Source: Streptomyces broussonetiae
GTDB taxonomy: Bacteria > Actinomycetota > Actinomycetes > Streptomycetales > Streptomycetaceae
Length of the DNA: 64,000 nucleotides
NCBI RefSeq assembly: GCF_009796285.1
Contig: NZ_CP047020.1
Coordinates: 868,001 to 932,000 of the forward strand
Direction: 5' to 3'
Positions 31,906 through 40,619 of the stretch are shown one piece after another. Positions within the stretch are counted from its first letter, which is position 1. The number at the start of each line of letters is the position of its first letter. Under the pieces are notes generated by a model that saw only the letters and a program-made list of their open reading frames with translations, did not search any database and was not told where the DNA came from. The position numbers were made by a program, and so were the translations under genes.

Positions 31906-33042
31906 TCAGGCGGCCGCCGACCTCCCCGGCACTGAGCCGTCGTGGTGAATCGGCGTGTTCGAACCGGTCAGGGGCACCCCAGTCCCGCCCCGCCGCAGGG
32001 CGACGATCTCCGCCGCGATCGACAGTGCGGTCTCCTCCGGCGTCCGGGCCCCGAGGTCGAGGCCGATCGGCGAACGCAGTCTGGCCAGCTCCCGCTCGGT
32101 CACCCCTTCCGACTCCAGCCGCCGCGCCCGGTCCTCGTGGGTGCGCCGTGAGCCCATCGCACCGATGTACGCCGCCGGCATCCGCAGGGCCGCCTTCAGC
32201 AGGGGTACGTCGAACTTCGCGTCGTGGGTGAGCACGCACAGCACCGTTCGGGAGTCGGTCACGGTGCCCCGCAGATAGCGGTGCGGCCAGTCGACGACCA
32301 CCTCGTCGGCGTCGGGGAAGCGGTCCCGCGTGGCGAAGACGGAACGGGCGTCGCAGACGGTGACGTGATACCCGAGGAACTTGCCGGCCCGCGTCAGCGC
32401 CACCGCGAAGTCGACGGCACCGAAGACGATCATGCGCGGGGGCGGCACGTTCGACTCGACCAGCAGGGTGAGACCGCCGGGGCAGTGCGAGCCGTCGGCC
32501 GACAGCTCAACGGTGCCGGTGCGGCCCGCCTCCAGCAGGGCCCGGGCCTCGGCGGCCGACGCCCCGTCCAGGTCCGGATGACCGCCCAGACTGCCCTCGT
32601 AACTGCCGTCGGGCCGCACCAGCATGGCACGGCCGAGGAGTTCGGCCGGACCCCGGGCGACCCGGGCCAGGGCCGCCGGTTCGTCGCCGGCCGCGGCCGA
32701 CAGGGCCGAGGCCAGGACGGCCCGGGTCGGTCCGACCACGGGCACGATCAGCATGTCGATCGTCCCGCCGCAGGTCAGCCCCACGGCGAAGGCGTCCTCG
32801 TCGCTGTAGCCGAATCGTTCGCGCGTGCTCTGCCCGGTCCGCAGCGCCTCGAGGCACAGGTCGTAGACCGCTCCCTCCACACAGCCACCGGAGACCGAAC
32901 CGATCACGGTCCCCTCACTGTCCACGGCGAGGGCGGCGCCGGGACCGCGCGGCGCACTGCCGCCGACCACCACCACGGTGGCGACCGCGAAGTCCCGGCC
33001 CTCCTCGATCCAGCGGTCCAACTCCGCGGCCAGATCAAGCAT
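31906..33042 (-). CDS. XdhC/CoxI/PaoD-family maturation factor
   Basis: A 378-residue protein of the XdhC family, which binds molybdenum cofactor, helps sulfurate it and inserts it in xanthine-dehydrogenase-type enzymes. N-terminal domain: VVVVGGSAPRGPGAALAV, SVSGGCVEGAVYD and the TCGGTIDML motif; C-terminal Rossmann domain: MIVFGAVDFAVALTRAGKF. The last part has YIGAMGSRRTHEDR typical of XdhC. It is the last gene of the operon, overlapping the molybdenum subunit gene by eight bases, and is likely dedicated to it. Confidence 0.88.
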   Translation of the reverse strand: MLDLAAELDRWIEEGRDFAVATVVVVGGSAPRGPGAALAVDSEGTVIGSVSGGCVEGAVYDLCLEALRTGQSTRERFGYSDEDAFAVGLTCGGTIDMLIVPVVGPTRAVLASALSAAAGDEPAALARVARGPAELLGRAMLVRPDGSYEGSLGGHPDLDGASAAEARALLEAGRTGTVELSADGSHCPGGLTLLVESNVPPPRMIVFGAVDFAVALTRAGKFLGYHVTVCDARSVFATRDRFPDADEVVVDWPHRYLRGTVTDSRTVLCVLTHDAKFDVPLLKAALRMPAAYIGAMGSRRTHEDRARRLESEGVTERELARLRSPIGLDLGARTPEETALSIAAEIVALRRGGTGVPLTGSNTPIHHDGSVPGRSAAA

Positions 33043-35170
33043 CCGGCGCCTCCGCGGCGGCTGCCAGGATCCGGTCCGGCCGGATGGGCAGGCTGCGGTG
33101 GCGTACGCCGGTCGCGTGCCAGACCGCGTTGGCGACGGCCGCCGCGGCGCCGACGATGCCGATCTCGCCGATGCCCTTGATGCCGACCGGGTCGTCCGTC
33201 TCGTCGATCCCCTCGATCCAGTCCGCCTCGATGTGCGGGACGTCGGCGTGCGTGGCGACGTGGTAGCCCGCGAGGTCTGGACCGTACAGGCCGCCGGTGG
33301 CCCGGTCGCGTACCGCCTCCTCGTGCAGGGCCATGGAGACGCCCCAGACCATGCCGCCGACGAGCTGGCTGCGCGCGGTCAGCGGGTTGACGATCCGGCC
33401 GGCCGAGAAGATGCCGAGCATGCGGCGCACACGCACCTCGCCGGTGGAGGTGTCCACGGCGACCTCGGCGAACTGCGCGCCGTAGGAGTGTGCTTCCGTC
33501 GGCGCGAGGGAGCCGACGGCTTCGGCGGTGTTCGAGCGCACCGTGATCCCTTCCGGCGGAAGGGCCGCGGACAGGGCGAGTCGCTCACGCAGCTCGCGGG
33601 CCGCGGCCATGATCGCCCAGGCCCAGGAGCGGGTGCCCATCGAGCCTCCCGCGATGGAGGCCGGCCCGAAGTCGCTGTCGCCGATGTGCACGCGGACGCG
33701 GTCCGCGGGCACCTGCAGGGCGTCGGCGGCGATCAGGGTGAGTGCGGTCCGCGCGCCGGTTCCGACGTCCGAGGCGGCGATGCGCACGGTGAAGGAACCG
33801 TCGGCCTCGGCCGTCAGGGTGGCCGAGGACGGCAGCGCACGGGAGGGGAAGGAGGCCGCGGCCGTTCCGGTGCCGAGCAGCCAGCGTCCCTCCCGGCGGC
33901 GTCCGGGCCGTGGATCGCGGTCCGCCCAGCCGAACCTGCGGGCCCCCACACGGAAACAGTCGAGCAGGTCGCGGTCGGTGAACGGCTCCCCGGAGACGGG
34001 CCCTTGCTCGGGCTCGTTGCGTACGCGCAGCTCGATCGGGTCGAGGCCGCACTTCTCGGCGAGTTCGTCGATCGCCGACTCCAGGGCGAACGAACCCGGC
34101 GCCTCGCCCGGGGCCCGCATGAAGGTCGGGGTCGGCACGTCGAGCCGTACGACCTCGTTGGCCGTGTGGTGGGCGGCGGCGTCGTACATCACGCGTGCCG
34201 CGCTGGTGCTCGGTTCGACGAACTCGAACACCCTCGAGGTCAGGCTCAGGGAGCGGTGCTCCAGGGCGCGCAACCGCCCGTCGGCGTCGGCGCCGAGCCT
34301 GACCCGCTGTGCGGTGGGGCTGCGGTAGCCGGCGAGGGAGAACATCTGACGGCGTGTCATGACGACGCGAACCGGGCGCTGGAGGACGGTCGCCGCCATC
34401 GCGGCCGCCACCTGGTGCGCGCGCACGCCCTTGCTGCCGAAGCCACCGCCGACATGGTCGGACCGCACGCGTACCGCGGCCGGGTCGAGGCTGAACAGGT
34501 GCGCGAGTTCACCCGCGATCCATGTGGCACCCTGGTTGGAGTCCACGAGGTCGAGCCTGCCGTCCTCCCAGCGGGCCGTCGCCGCGTGCGGCTCCATCAT
34601 GCTGTGGTGCTCTTCCGGCGTGCTGTACTCGGTGTCCACGACGGCGGCGGACGCGGCGAGTTCGGCCTCCAGGTCGCCCTTGCGCACCACTCCCGGCATG
34701 ATGCCGTCCGCGGCGTAGGCGTCCGGGCGGTCGGCGGCGAACGCGATGTCGTGGGGCTCCTGGTCGTAGTGGACCACGAGCGCCTCGGCCGCCTCCCGCG
34801 CCTGCTCGGGCGTCTCGGCGACGACCAGCGCCACCGGCCAGCCCAGATACGGCACCCGGTCGTGCTGGAAGAGGGCGAGCGTCGGGTCCGGCGGTACGCC
34901 GAGGGCGCCGATGTAGTCGGTCTCGACGTGCGGGGCGTTGTGGTGGTGCAGGACGGAGAGCACGCCCGGCATGGCGAGGACGGACTCGGTCTGCAGCGAC
35001 CGGATGCGCCCCTGTGCCACGGTGGACAACACCAGCCAGCCGTGGGCGAGTTCGGCGAAGGGGATGTCCGCCGCGTAGCGGGCGGCGCCGGTGACCTTGT
35101 CGCGGCCCTCCACACGGGTGTGCGCGGTACCGACCGCGCCTGCCGCCTTGGCGGTCGTCACGGTGGTCAT
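33035..35170 (-). CDS. Molybdopterin-binding subunit of a PaoC/XdhA-type aldehyde or xanthine oxidoreductase
   Basis: A 711-residue catalytic subunit. Motifs in order: the substrate-side SNQGATW, VRSDHVGGGFGSKG, FMRAPGEAPGSFALESAIDE, ASDVGTGARTALTLIAADAL and the C-terminal GIKGIGEIGIVGAAA with the catalytic Glu at about 669. It works with the FAD and 2Fe-2S subunits encoded directly upstream. Lacking a signal peptide, the complex should be cytoplasmic. The gene overlaps the FAD subunit gene by four bases. PaoC-like aldehyde oxidation seems more likely than xanthine oxidation because the FAD subunit carries an extra iron-sulfur motif, but the substrate is unproven. Confidence 0.9.
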   Translation of the reverse strand: MTTVTTAKAAGAVGTAHTRVEGRDKVTGAARYAADIPFAELAHGWLVLSTVAQGRIRSLQTESVLAMPGVLSVLHHHNAPHVETDYIGALGVPPDPTLALFQHDRVPYLGWPVALVVAETPEQAREAAEALVVHYDQEPHDIAFAADRPDAYAADGIMPGVVRKGDLEAELAASAAVVDTEYSTPEEHHSMMEPHAATARWEDGRLDLVDSNQGATWIAGELAHLFSLDPAAVRVRSDHVGGGFGSKGVRAHQVAAAMAATVLQRPVRVVMTRRQMFSLAGYRSPTAQRVRLGADADGRLRALEHRSLSLTSRVFEFVEPSTSAARVMYDAAAHHTANEVVRLDVPTPTFMRAPGEAPGSFALESAIDELAEKCGLDPIELRVRNEPEQGPVSGEPFTDRDLLDCFRVGARRFGWADRDPRPGRRREGRWLLGTGTAAASFPSRALPSSATLTAEADGSFTVRIAASDVGTGARTALTLIAADALQVPADRVRVHIGDSDFGPASIAGGSMGTRSWAWAIMAAARELRERLALSAALPPEGITVRSNTAEAVGSLAPTEAHSYGAQFAEVAVDTSTGEVRVRRMLGIFSAGRIVNPLTARSQLVGGMVWGVSMALHEEAVRDRATGGLYGPDLAGYHVATHADVPHIEADWIEGIDETDDPVGIKGIGEIGIVGAAAAVANAVWHATGVRHRSLPIRPDRILAAAAEAPDA

Positions 35171-36159
35171 CGTGCGGTCTCCTCGGCGAGTTCGGACAGG
35201 ACGGCCACCACGAGGTTGCGCATCAGCTCCACCTTGTATCCGTTGTGCGCAAGCGGCCGTGCCGCCGCCAGTTCGGCATCGGCCGCGGCGGCGTAGGTCT
35301 CCCTGCCGGCCGGTGCGCCGACCAGGACCCGCTCGGCCGCGGCGGCCCGCCAGGGACGGGAGGCGACGGCGCCGAAGGCCAGGCGCGCGTCCCGTACGAC
35401 GCCGTCACGGACGTCGAGTGCGGCGGCGAGGGAGCCGATGGCGAACGCGTAGGAGGCACGCTCGCGCACCTTGCGGTAGCGGGAGTTGACGGCGACCGGA
35501 GCGGGCGGCAGCGTGACCCCGGTGATCAGCGCGCCCGCGGGCAGCGAGGTCTCGCGATGCGGGGTGTCCCCGACCGGCAGATAGAACTCGGCGAGCGGCA
35601 ACTGCCCCGGTCCGTCGGCGGTCTGGAAATGGACGACGGCGTCGAAGGCGGTCAGGGCCACGGCCATGTCCGAGGCGTGCACGGCCACGCAGTGGCTGGA
35701 CGCACCGAGGATCGCGTGGTTGTGGTGCTCCCCCTCGATCGCGGGGCAACCGCTGCCGGGCACCCGTTTGTTGCACGGCTTGCTGACGTCGGTGAAGTAG
35801 CCGCAGCGGGTGCGCTGGAGCAGGTTCCCGCCGACCGTGGCCATGTTGCGCAGCTGCCCGGAGGCGCCGGCCAGGACCGCCTGGGCGAGCGCCGGGTAGC
35901 GGCGCCGGATCTCGGGGTGGGCGGCCAGGTCACCGTTGGTGACGGTGGCACCGATGCGCACTGCGCCCTCGGGCGTCGACTCGATGTCGTCGAGCGGGAG
36001 TTCGCGGATGTCGACGAGCCGGGCGGGGCGCTCTACGCCGGTCTTCATCAGATCGACGAGGTTGGTTCCGCCGCCGAGGAAGCGGGTGTCCGGATCAGCG
36101 CCGAGCAGTGCGACGGCGCCGGAGACGTCCGAGGCCCGCTGATAGTCGAACTCCCTCAT
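35167..36159 (-). CDS. FAD-binding subunit with extra 4Fe-4S site (PaoB/YagS type)
   Basis: A 330-residue CO-dehydrogenase-flavoprotein-type subunit. FAD motif FLGGGTNLVDLMKTG and TVGGNLLQRTRCG are present. Cysteines C119, C129, C138 and C157 (RTRCGYFTDV, KPCNKR, SGCPAI, SHCVAV) match the extra [4Fe-4S] ligation known from PaoB and 4-hydroxybenzoyl-CoA reductase-type proteins, and are absent in ordinary xanthine dehydrogenases. The ATG at 36159 overlaps the previous stop (ATGA). It passes electrons from the 2Fe-2S subunit to FAD and the final acceptor. Confidence 0.9.
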   Translation of the reverse strand: MREFDYQRASDVSGAVALLGADPDTRFLGGGTNLVDLMKTGVERPARLVDIRELPLDDIESTPEGAVRIGATVTNGDLAAHPEIRRRYPALAQAVLAGASGQLRNMATVGGNLLQRTRCGYFTDVSKPCNKRVPGSGCPAIEGEHHNHAILGASSHCVAVHASDMAVALTAFDAVVHFQTADGPGQLPLAEFYLPVGDTPHRETSLPAGALITGVTLPPAPVAVNSRYRKVRERASYAFAIGSLAAALDVRDGVVRDARLAFGAVASRPWRAAAAERVLVGAPAGRETYAAAADAELAAARPLAHNGYKVELMRNLVVAVLSELAEETAR

Positions 36160-36737
36160 GCCACAACCTCCTTGGCGTCCTCGAACGCGTTCAGCCGCCG
36201 TTCGTCGGCCTGTTCTTCCGCCGCACGGGCCACCGCCTCCACGATCGAGACGTACGCACCGCAGCGGCACAGATTGCCGCTCATCCGCTCCCGGATCTCC
36301 TCGGCGGTCAGGGACGGCGGCCCCGCTTCGGGCCGGACGTCCTCGGTGACGGCGCTCGGCCAGCCGGCCGCGTGCTCCTCGATCACCCCGATGGCCGAAC
36401 AGATCTGTCCCGGCGTGCAGTAGCCGCACTGGTATCCGTCCAGATCCAGGAAGGCCTGCTGCACCGGGTGCAGCCGCTCGCCGTCGGCCACACCTTCGAT
36501 GGTGGTGATGTCGCGGCCCTCGGCCGCCACGGCCAGCTGCAGACAGGCGACAGCCCTGCGCCCGTCCAGCAGGACGGTGCAGGCACCGCACTGCCCCTGG
36601 TCGCAGCCCTTCTTCGTGCCGGTGAGATCAAGCCGCTCGCGCAGGGCGTCGAGCAGGGTGGTGCGGTGGTCGACGGGCAGTGTGTACTTCTCCCCGTTGA
36701 TCTTCAAGGTGATGACACTGGACGTCGATAGGACCAT
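36156..36737 (-). CDS. 2Fe-2S subunit of the molybdenum oxidoreductase (PaoA/XdhC-small type)
   Basis: A 193-residue subunit with two [2Fe-2S] clusters: plant-ferredoxin-type ligands C45, C50, C53, C65 (CDQGQCGAC), and the second set C104, C107, C157, C159 (CGYC and CRC). Unlike E. coli PaoA it has no Tat signal. ATG 36737 is preferred, with GAAAGAAG six bases upstream; ATG 36755 lacks one. First gene of a four-gene operon (2Fe-2S, FAD, Mo, XdhC) transcribed away from a TetR gene with paired operators. Confidence 0.9.
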   Translation of the reverse strand: MVLSTSSVITLKINGEKYTLPVDHRTTLLDALRERLDLTGTKKGCDQGQCGACTVLLDGRRAVACLQLAVAAEGRDITTIEGVADGERLHPVQQAFLDLDGYQCGYCTPGQICSAIGVIEEHAAGWPSAVTEDVRPEAGPPSLTAEEIRERMSGNLCRCGAYVSIVEAVARAAEEQADERRLNAFEDAKEVVA

Positions 36738-36929
36738 GGGAAGCTTCTTTCGCATGTACAGGACAGACGGAAAGGTCCGGTGACCAGGTGCCGAGCGGCG
36801 CGGGTGGTGCGCCGTGCGGGCCTGGGCCGCGGGGCGTAACCAAGGTACGAAGGTGCGGGACAGCTGGGGTCGAACGGTGGCAGCCGGAGTCTGCCGCGGG
36901 GTTGCGTCCGCCGCTATGGTGGACTCAAC

Positions 36930-36943
36930 CGGACAGATGTCCG
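36930..36943. promoter_or_regulatory. TetR operator copy 1
   Basis: CGGACAGATGTCCG is a perfect 6-bp inverted repeat with a two-base centre, in the divergent promoter between the oxidoreductase operon and the TetR gene. Confidence 0.7.
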
Positions 36944-36959
36944 CTACTTGGAAACGTAA

Positions 36960-36973
36960 CGGACAAGTGTCCG
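36960..36973. promoter_or_regulatory. TetR operator copy 2
   Basis: CGGACAAGTGTCCG repeats copy 1 at 30 bases centre to centre (about three helical turns), so two dimers would lie on the same face. It is 45 bases before the TetR GTG. Confidence 0.7.
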
Positions 36974-37017
36974 CTTAGCAAGGTCGGGGCTCGCCCGCGA
37001 GCCCCGGAGGAGGACGA

Positions 37018-37596
37018 GTGCCTCAGCAGAACATCTCACCCGGACGCTCGGACGCGCGGCGCAACCGGGAGCGCATCCTGGAAGTGGCGCTGGTCGAACT
37101 GTCGCAGTGCGCGGACACCCCGCTGAGCGCGATCGCCAGGAAAGCGGGGGTCGGGCAGGGCACCTTCTACCGCAACTTCCCCAACCGCGAATCACTCGTC
37201 CTCGAGATCTACCGCCACGAGATGCAGCAGGTGGCCGACCATGCGGCCCAGCTGCTCGAGACGCGGGCACCCGATGAGGCCCTGCGCGCCTGGATGGACC
37301 GGGTCGCCGAGTTCGCCATGACCAAGGCCGGACTGGCCGACGCGATCCGACAGGTCACGAGCGCGCCGGGAGGTCCACCGAAGCCGCCGCACACTCGGGT
37401 GACATCCGCGGCGGAACTTCTGCTCCGCGCCAACGAGCAGGCCGGCACCATCCGCCCCGGAGTCACCGCGGACGACTTCTTCCTCGCCATCGCGGGCCTG
37501 TGGCAACTCCCCTCGCACGACGACTGGCGCCCCCGCGCCGCCCGGCTCCTCGACCTGGTCATGGACGGCCTGCGCGCGGGCGCACCCGCCGTGTGA
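37018..37596 (+). CDS. TetR-family regulator of the molybdenum oxidoreductase operon
   Basis: A 192-residue TetR regulator: helix-turn-helix RERILEVALVELSQCADTPL, then ARKAGVGQGTFYRNFPNRES, and a C-terminal ligand domain (LLLRANEQAGTIRPGVTADD) of the SbtR-like group. GTG 37018 follows GGAGGAGG. It diverges from the oxidoreductase operon; the two CGGACANNTGTCCG palindromes between them make it the obvious repressor, probably released by an aldehyde or other substrate of the enzyme. Confidence 0.9.
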   Translation: MPQQNISPGRSDARRNRERILEVALVELSQCADTPLSAIARKAGVGQGTFYRNFPNRESLVLEIYRHEMQQVADHAAQLLETRAPDEALRAWMDRVAEFAMTKAGLADAIRQVTSAPGGPPKPPHTRVTSAAELLLRANEQAGTIRPGVTADDFFLAIAGLWQLPSHDDWRPRAARLLDLVMDGLRAGAPAV

Positions 37597-38033
37597 GCGT
37601 ACTGCTGCGGCGCGTTCAGGACGCGACGCGAGCCGTCCGGTCCGGATTGCGGCACGCGAACCCGGCGGTCCGCGAGGGCTGCCGCCGCCTCCTGGACCGC
37701 CCGGTCGACACCGATTCCATGGACGAACCGATCACGACGAGCGACGCCCCGGACGCCCGGGTCAGGGTTGCGGCCTTCCCGGCTCTCGCCTGCGACCGGT
37801 GCACGGCGGGCGCCTGCGCACCGGAGCCGGACCGGGTTCTCGAACCCGCGTTGCGCCATCCGGCCGCCGCCCCGGATCCGCACGTGCGCGGCATGGCCGT
37901 CGAACTCGTCGGCGCGTTCGCCCGGACCGACGCCCGAGCCGTCACTGCCCTGGAGGCGGCGCACACCCAGGACTTGGGCCCGGTCGGGTCGGCCGCGCCC
38001 CGGTCGGCGTCGCGGCGCTCGCACGCAGGCGGT
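37593..38033 (+). pseudogene. Truncated HEAT-repeat protein gene
   Basis: GTG 37593 overlaps the TetR stop (GTGA). The frame gives HEAT-like repeats: SVLLRRVQDATRAVRSGLRH, ANPAVREGCRRLLDRP, then CDRCTAGACAPE and PDPHVRGMAVELVGAFARTD. The CxxCxAGxC element and the HVRxMAVELVG helix match a Streptomyces HEAT-repeat family. The usual C-terminal end (KKASWYAPGG type) is missing; homology stops near 38030 where sequence of another gene begins in the opposite direction. So the gene looks cut short, although the frame stays open to 38477. Confidence 0.55.
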
Positions 38034-38135
38034 TCAGTGGGTCAGGGCACCGCCGTCGACGGGCAGCAGCACGCCGTGAATGCAGGACGCCCGGTCGCCG
38101 GCGAGGAAGGCCACGGCGCCGGCCTGGCGTGTCGA
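38034..38135 (-). pseudogene. C-terminal remnant of a short-chain dehydrogenase
   Basis: The minus strand reads RQAGAVAFLAGDRASCIHGV followed by LLPVDGGALTH and stop at 38034. This is the characteristic end of an SDR enzyme (AxxxxFLASDxAxxxxGxxxxVDGG). The catalytic Tyr/Lys region upstream is absent, replaced by LysR-like sequence on the other strand. Confidence 0.7.
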
Positions 38136-38159
38136 TCCCCGGCCCGACGGACGGCCCGC

Positions 38160-38424
38160 GCCCGACGCCCTGTGGTCGAGGCCGTCGAGGACAAGTACGA
38201 GATCGTCGCCGCAGGGCAGGGCGTGGCCATAGCCGTCGTCCACGCCCATCTGCTGCGCCCCCGACCTGACCGCCGTCCCGCTGGAGGACATCGAGCCGAG
38301 CCATGTGGTGCCGGCGACCCGCACCGGCGACAGGAATCGCCTGCTCGCGACCTTCTGCAAGGCAGTCGAGGGGCATCTCGGGGGCGGCCTCGGCCACGAC
38401 CCCGCGCCTTTGGCCGACGTCTGA
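38160..38424 (+). pseudogene. C-terminal remnant of a LysR-family regulator with a frameshift
   Basis: The plus strand reads VVEAVEDKYEIVAAGQGVAI then AVVHAHLLRP, the ligand-domain region of a LysR protein; it continues only after changing frame: DLTAVPLEDIEPSHVVPATR, TGDRNRLLATFCKAVEGHL, stop at 38422-38424. The shift falls in a run of five C at 38258-38262; four C would restore the frame. The DNA-binding half is missing. The gene lies directly behind the SDR remnant on the other strand. Confidence 0.6.
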
Positions 38425-38451
38425 CGGGGTACGGCTGCGGCGGTCGGCCGG

Positions 38452-39669
38452 TCAGTTCGGGTTGTCCCCGTCGGTGAGGGTCTCCCATGCCACGAAGAGG
38501 TTGTTGGTGCCGGCCGGGCGGTTTCGTTCGGTCAGGGTCTGGGTGTGGGTCATGGCGATGCCCAGACGGTTGTGCAGGGCGTTGTAGCCGACCTCGGTGA
38601 CGGGACCGAGACCGAGCTTGAGGGATCCGCCGCACAGCCAGCTCGGGACCGCTGCGCCCAGCTCGTACGTGGACTGGAAGCCGAGCGCCTGCCGCAGCCG
38701 CTCGCCGACGTCGGTGCCGTAGAGGTCCTGCCCCTGGATCCGGCTCGTCTCGGCGACGTGCGAGATGGCGGAGATGCCGTATCCGGTGTGGGTGAAGTCG
38801 CGGCAGGTCTCCTGGGTGAGTCCGGTCACGAAGGTGGACTGGCCCTGCCAGTACGAGACGATCTTGTCCCGGGTGTTCAGGTTCTGGCTCGGGACGGTCT
38901 TCGGCAGGTCACCGTCCGAGGAGAGGTACACATAGGCGGCGGTACGGGTACGGAAGCGCGCCATGGCCGAGTCGTAGGAGGCCTTGTCCTCGAGGAAGAC
39001 GGAGATGCCGACGGCCGCCTCCATCATCGTCAGCTCCCAGTTCCCGTTGGAATTGGAGCCGTTGATGACCTTGGGCAGGTAGACGGTGCGCAGCATGGTG
39101 GCGAAGCGGCCGGCATTGACCCACGTGCCGGTGTAGGTGTACTTGATCAGCTCGGCGGCCCTGGCCCAGGAGGCTCCCGCCCAGGCGGTCTGCAGGGGCG
39201 CGTTGCTGTTGGTGTGGTCGGTGATCGTGGCGGACCAGGCGTCCATCAGGTCGATCGCCTTTACCGCGTACCGGTCGTCACGGGTCATGTACCAGGCGAG
39301 CGCGTCGGTGTACGCCGCGATCGCGTCCTCACGCTCGTCCGTGCAGCCGTAGTTGGGGTTGGAGTACGGGCCGCACTCGACCACGGCGCGCGGCTTGGGG
39401 GTACGGCTCAGGCTCGCGTACTGGCTCGCCATCATCTGGTCGTACGCGTCTTTCCAGGGCTGGGCACCGGCGAGTACCTTGCCGCGCGCGAAGTCGAGTT
39501 GAGCGCGCGAGACGGTGACGCCCGGGTGGGCGAAGGCGGTCGGAGCGGCCTCTGCCCGCTGGGTGCCGGGCCAGGAGAGAAGTCCGGTGGTCAGCAGGGC
39601 GGCCGCGGCGGTGAGCGCGAGAGCGGACCGACGGGACTTACGGCGACGTGGAGCGGGTGTGACCTGCAT
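38452..39669 (-). CDS. Secreted alginate-lyase-family polysaccharide lyase
   Basis: A 405-residue protein with a Sec-type or Tat-like signal (RRRKSRRSALALTAAAALL, then cleavage near AEAAPTA). The mature domain has the all-helical alginate-lyase fold (PF05426-like): DALAWYMTRDDRYAVKAIDL, TAWAGASWARAAELIKYTY, SNSNGNWELTMMEAAVGISV, and FLEDKASYDSAMARFRTRTA. It should cleave an extracellular uronic-acid polysaccharide; the precise polymer is unknown. GAGGAC lies seven bases before ATG 39669. A good promoter (TTGACG, 17 bases, TATGGT) lies 59-87 bases upstream. Confidence 0.82.
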   Translation of the reverse strand: MQVTPAPRRRKSRRSALALTAAAALLTTGLLSWPGTQRAEAAPTAFAHPGVTVSRAQLDFARGKVLAGAQPWKDAYDQMMASQYASLSRTPKPRAVVECGPYSNPNYGCTDEREDAIAAYTDALAWYMTRDDRYAVKAIDLMDAWSATITDHTNSNAPLQTAWAGASWARAAELIKYTYTGTWVNAGRFATMLRTVYLPKVINGSNSNGNWELTMMEAAVGISVFLEDKASYDSAMARFRTRTAAYVYLSSDGDLPKTVPSQNLNTRDKIVSYWQGQSTFVTGLTQETCRDFTHTGYGISAISHVAETSRIQGQDLYGTDVGERLRQALGFQSTYELGAAVPSWLCGGSLKLGLGPVTEVGYNALHNRLGIAMTHTQTLTERNRPAGTNNLFVAWETLTDGDNPN

Positions 39670-39727
39670 AAGACACGTCCTCATATGTGAACCGTATGCG
39701 ACTCCTTGAACGTGGTGCTGAGCGACG

Positions 39728-39756
39728 ACCATAAGTACGGACCAAAGGCCCGTCAA
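39728..39756 (-). promoter_or_regulatory. Promoter of the alginate-lyase-type gene
   Basis: On the minus strand, TTGACG (39756-39751) and TATGGT (39733-39728) are separated by exactly 17 bases, close to the housekeeping consensus. Confidence 0.6.
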
Positions 39757-40109
39757 GTGGCAGGAAACCAGCGGGGGTTCGCGGATGCCTGCACGTGCGC
39801 CGTCGCCTGACGGCCCGACCGCCCGGGCGTGCCGGCGCTCGTGGCGCGCGGCGGTGCCCCAGCCGTCCCACTCTGGTAGCGCCCCGTACCGGGCAGGCCC
39901 AGGAACTGCGGGACGCGTTCGACGAACTCGTCCCGCAACTGCGCCTGCGTCTCGGCACGTCGCAGTGGGCGGGAATCAGGGAACGGACGGTGGCTCACAG
40001 CGCACCCGGGCGGTGAGCACCGCTCAGGTCAGCGCGTGGTGGAGGATTCGGGGTCGCCCGCCTGCCCGGACTCGGCAGCCAGGGCCTTGGCGCGCACCTC
40101 GGCAGCGAA

Positions 40110-40571
40110 GACGCCGTCGAAGGTGGCGGGCGGTCCCCGCCCGGCTTCCTCAGCGCTGCCATGCGCGGTCGGGGCTTCGCGCACTGCCCGACGCCGTCGG
40201 GGTGCGGATGGCACAGCCGCGCCGCCCCGTGGCCGCCGTCGTCGGCGACGGCTCGGCCCTCTGCCGGATCCCGGCCCTGTGGACCGCCACCCAGTACGAC
40301 GCCGGTGCCGTCTGCGTCGTCCTCGCCAACGGCCGTTGCGCCGTCATGGACAAACCCGCCGAACGGCCCGGCGGCACACCTTCCTGGCTGCCGTTCGAGG
40401 AGATCAGGGTGGCCGGACCGGCCGAGCCCCCTACGCCGCCCCACCCGTCGGATCACCGAGTACGTTGGCCTGTGCACGACGCTGGACACCCTCTGCCCGG
40501 ACCTGGAGGCTCGCAGTGAACCGCTGGTCCTCGAAGTCCGCGTCACGGCCCGGGGCGCGTTCCGCCCCTGA
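40110..40571 (+). pseudogene. C-terminal remnant of a benzoylformate-decarboxylase-like thiamine-diphosphate enzyme
   Basis: Pieces in successive frames match the C-terminal ThDP domain: GFLSAAMRGRGFAHC, then (frame changed near 40185) DAVGVRMAQPRRPVAAVVGD, GSALCRIPALWTATQYDAGA and VCVVLANGRCAVMDK (the ThDP motif GDGS...N), then after another shift near 40440 RRITEYVGLCTTLDTL and LEARSEPLVLEVRVTARGAF, stop 40569-40571. GGLGFG of the intact family is degraded to GRGFAHC. The first two domains are gone. An intact benzaldehyde-dehydrogenase-like gene follows 48 bases later, as in mandelate pathways. Confidence 0.7.
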
Positions 40572-40619
40572 CCGACTCTCCGCCTGACCGTGCTCAACCC
40601 CCGCACACTGGAGGCCGTC

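Noticed and set aside
32978..35296. 772-codon plus-strand open frame opposite the molybdenum subunit gene
   Set aside because: Shadow of a gene with clear catalytic motifs; no recognisable domain of its own.
37018..37596. Possible fusion of the TetR gene with the HEAT frame
   Set aside because: They overlap only by GTGA in different frames; the TetR protein ends normally.
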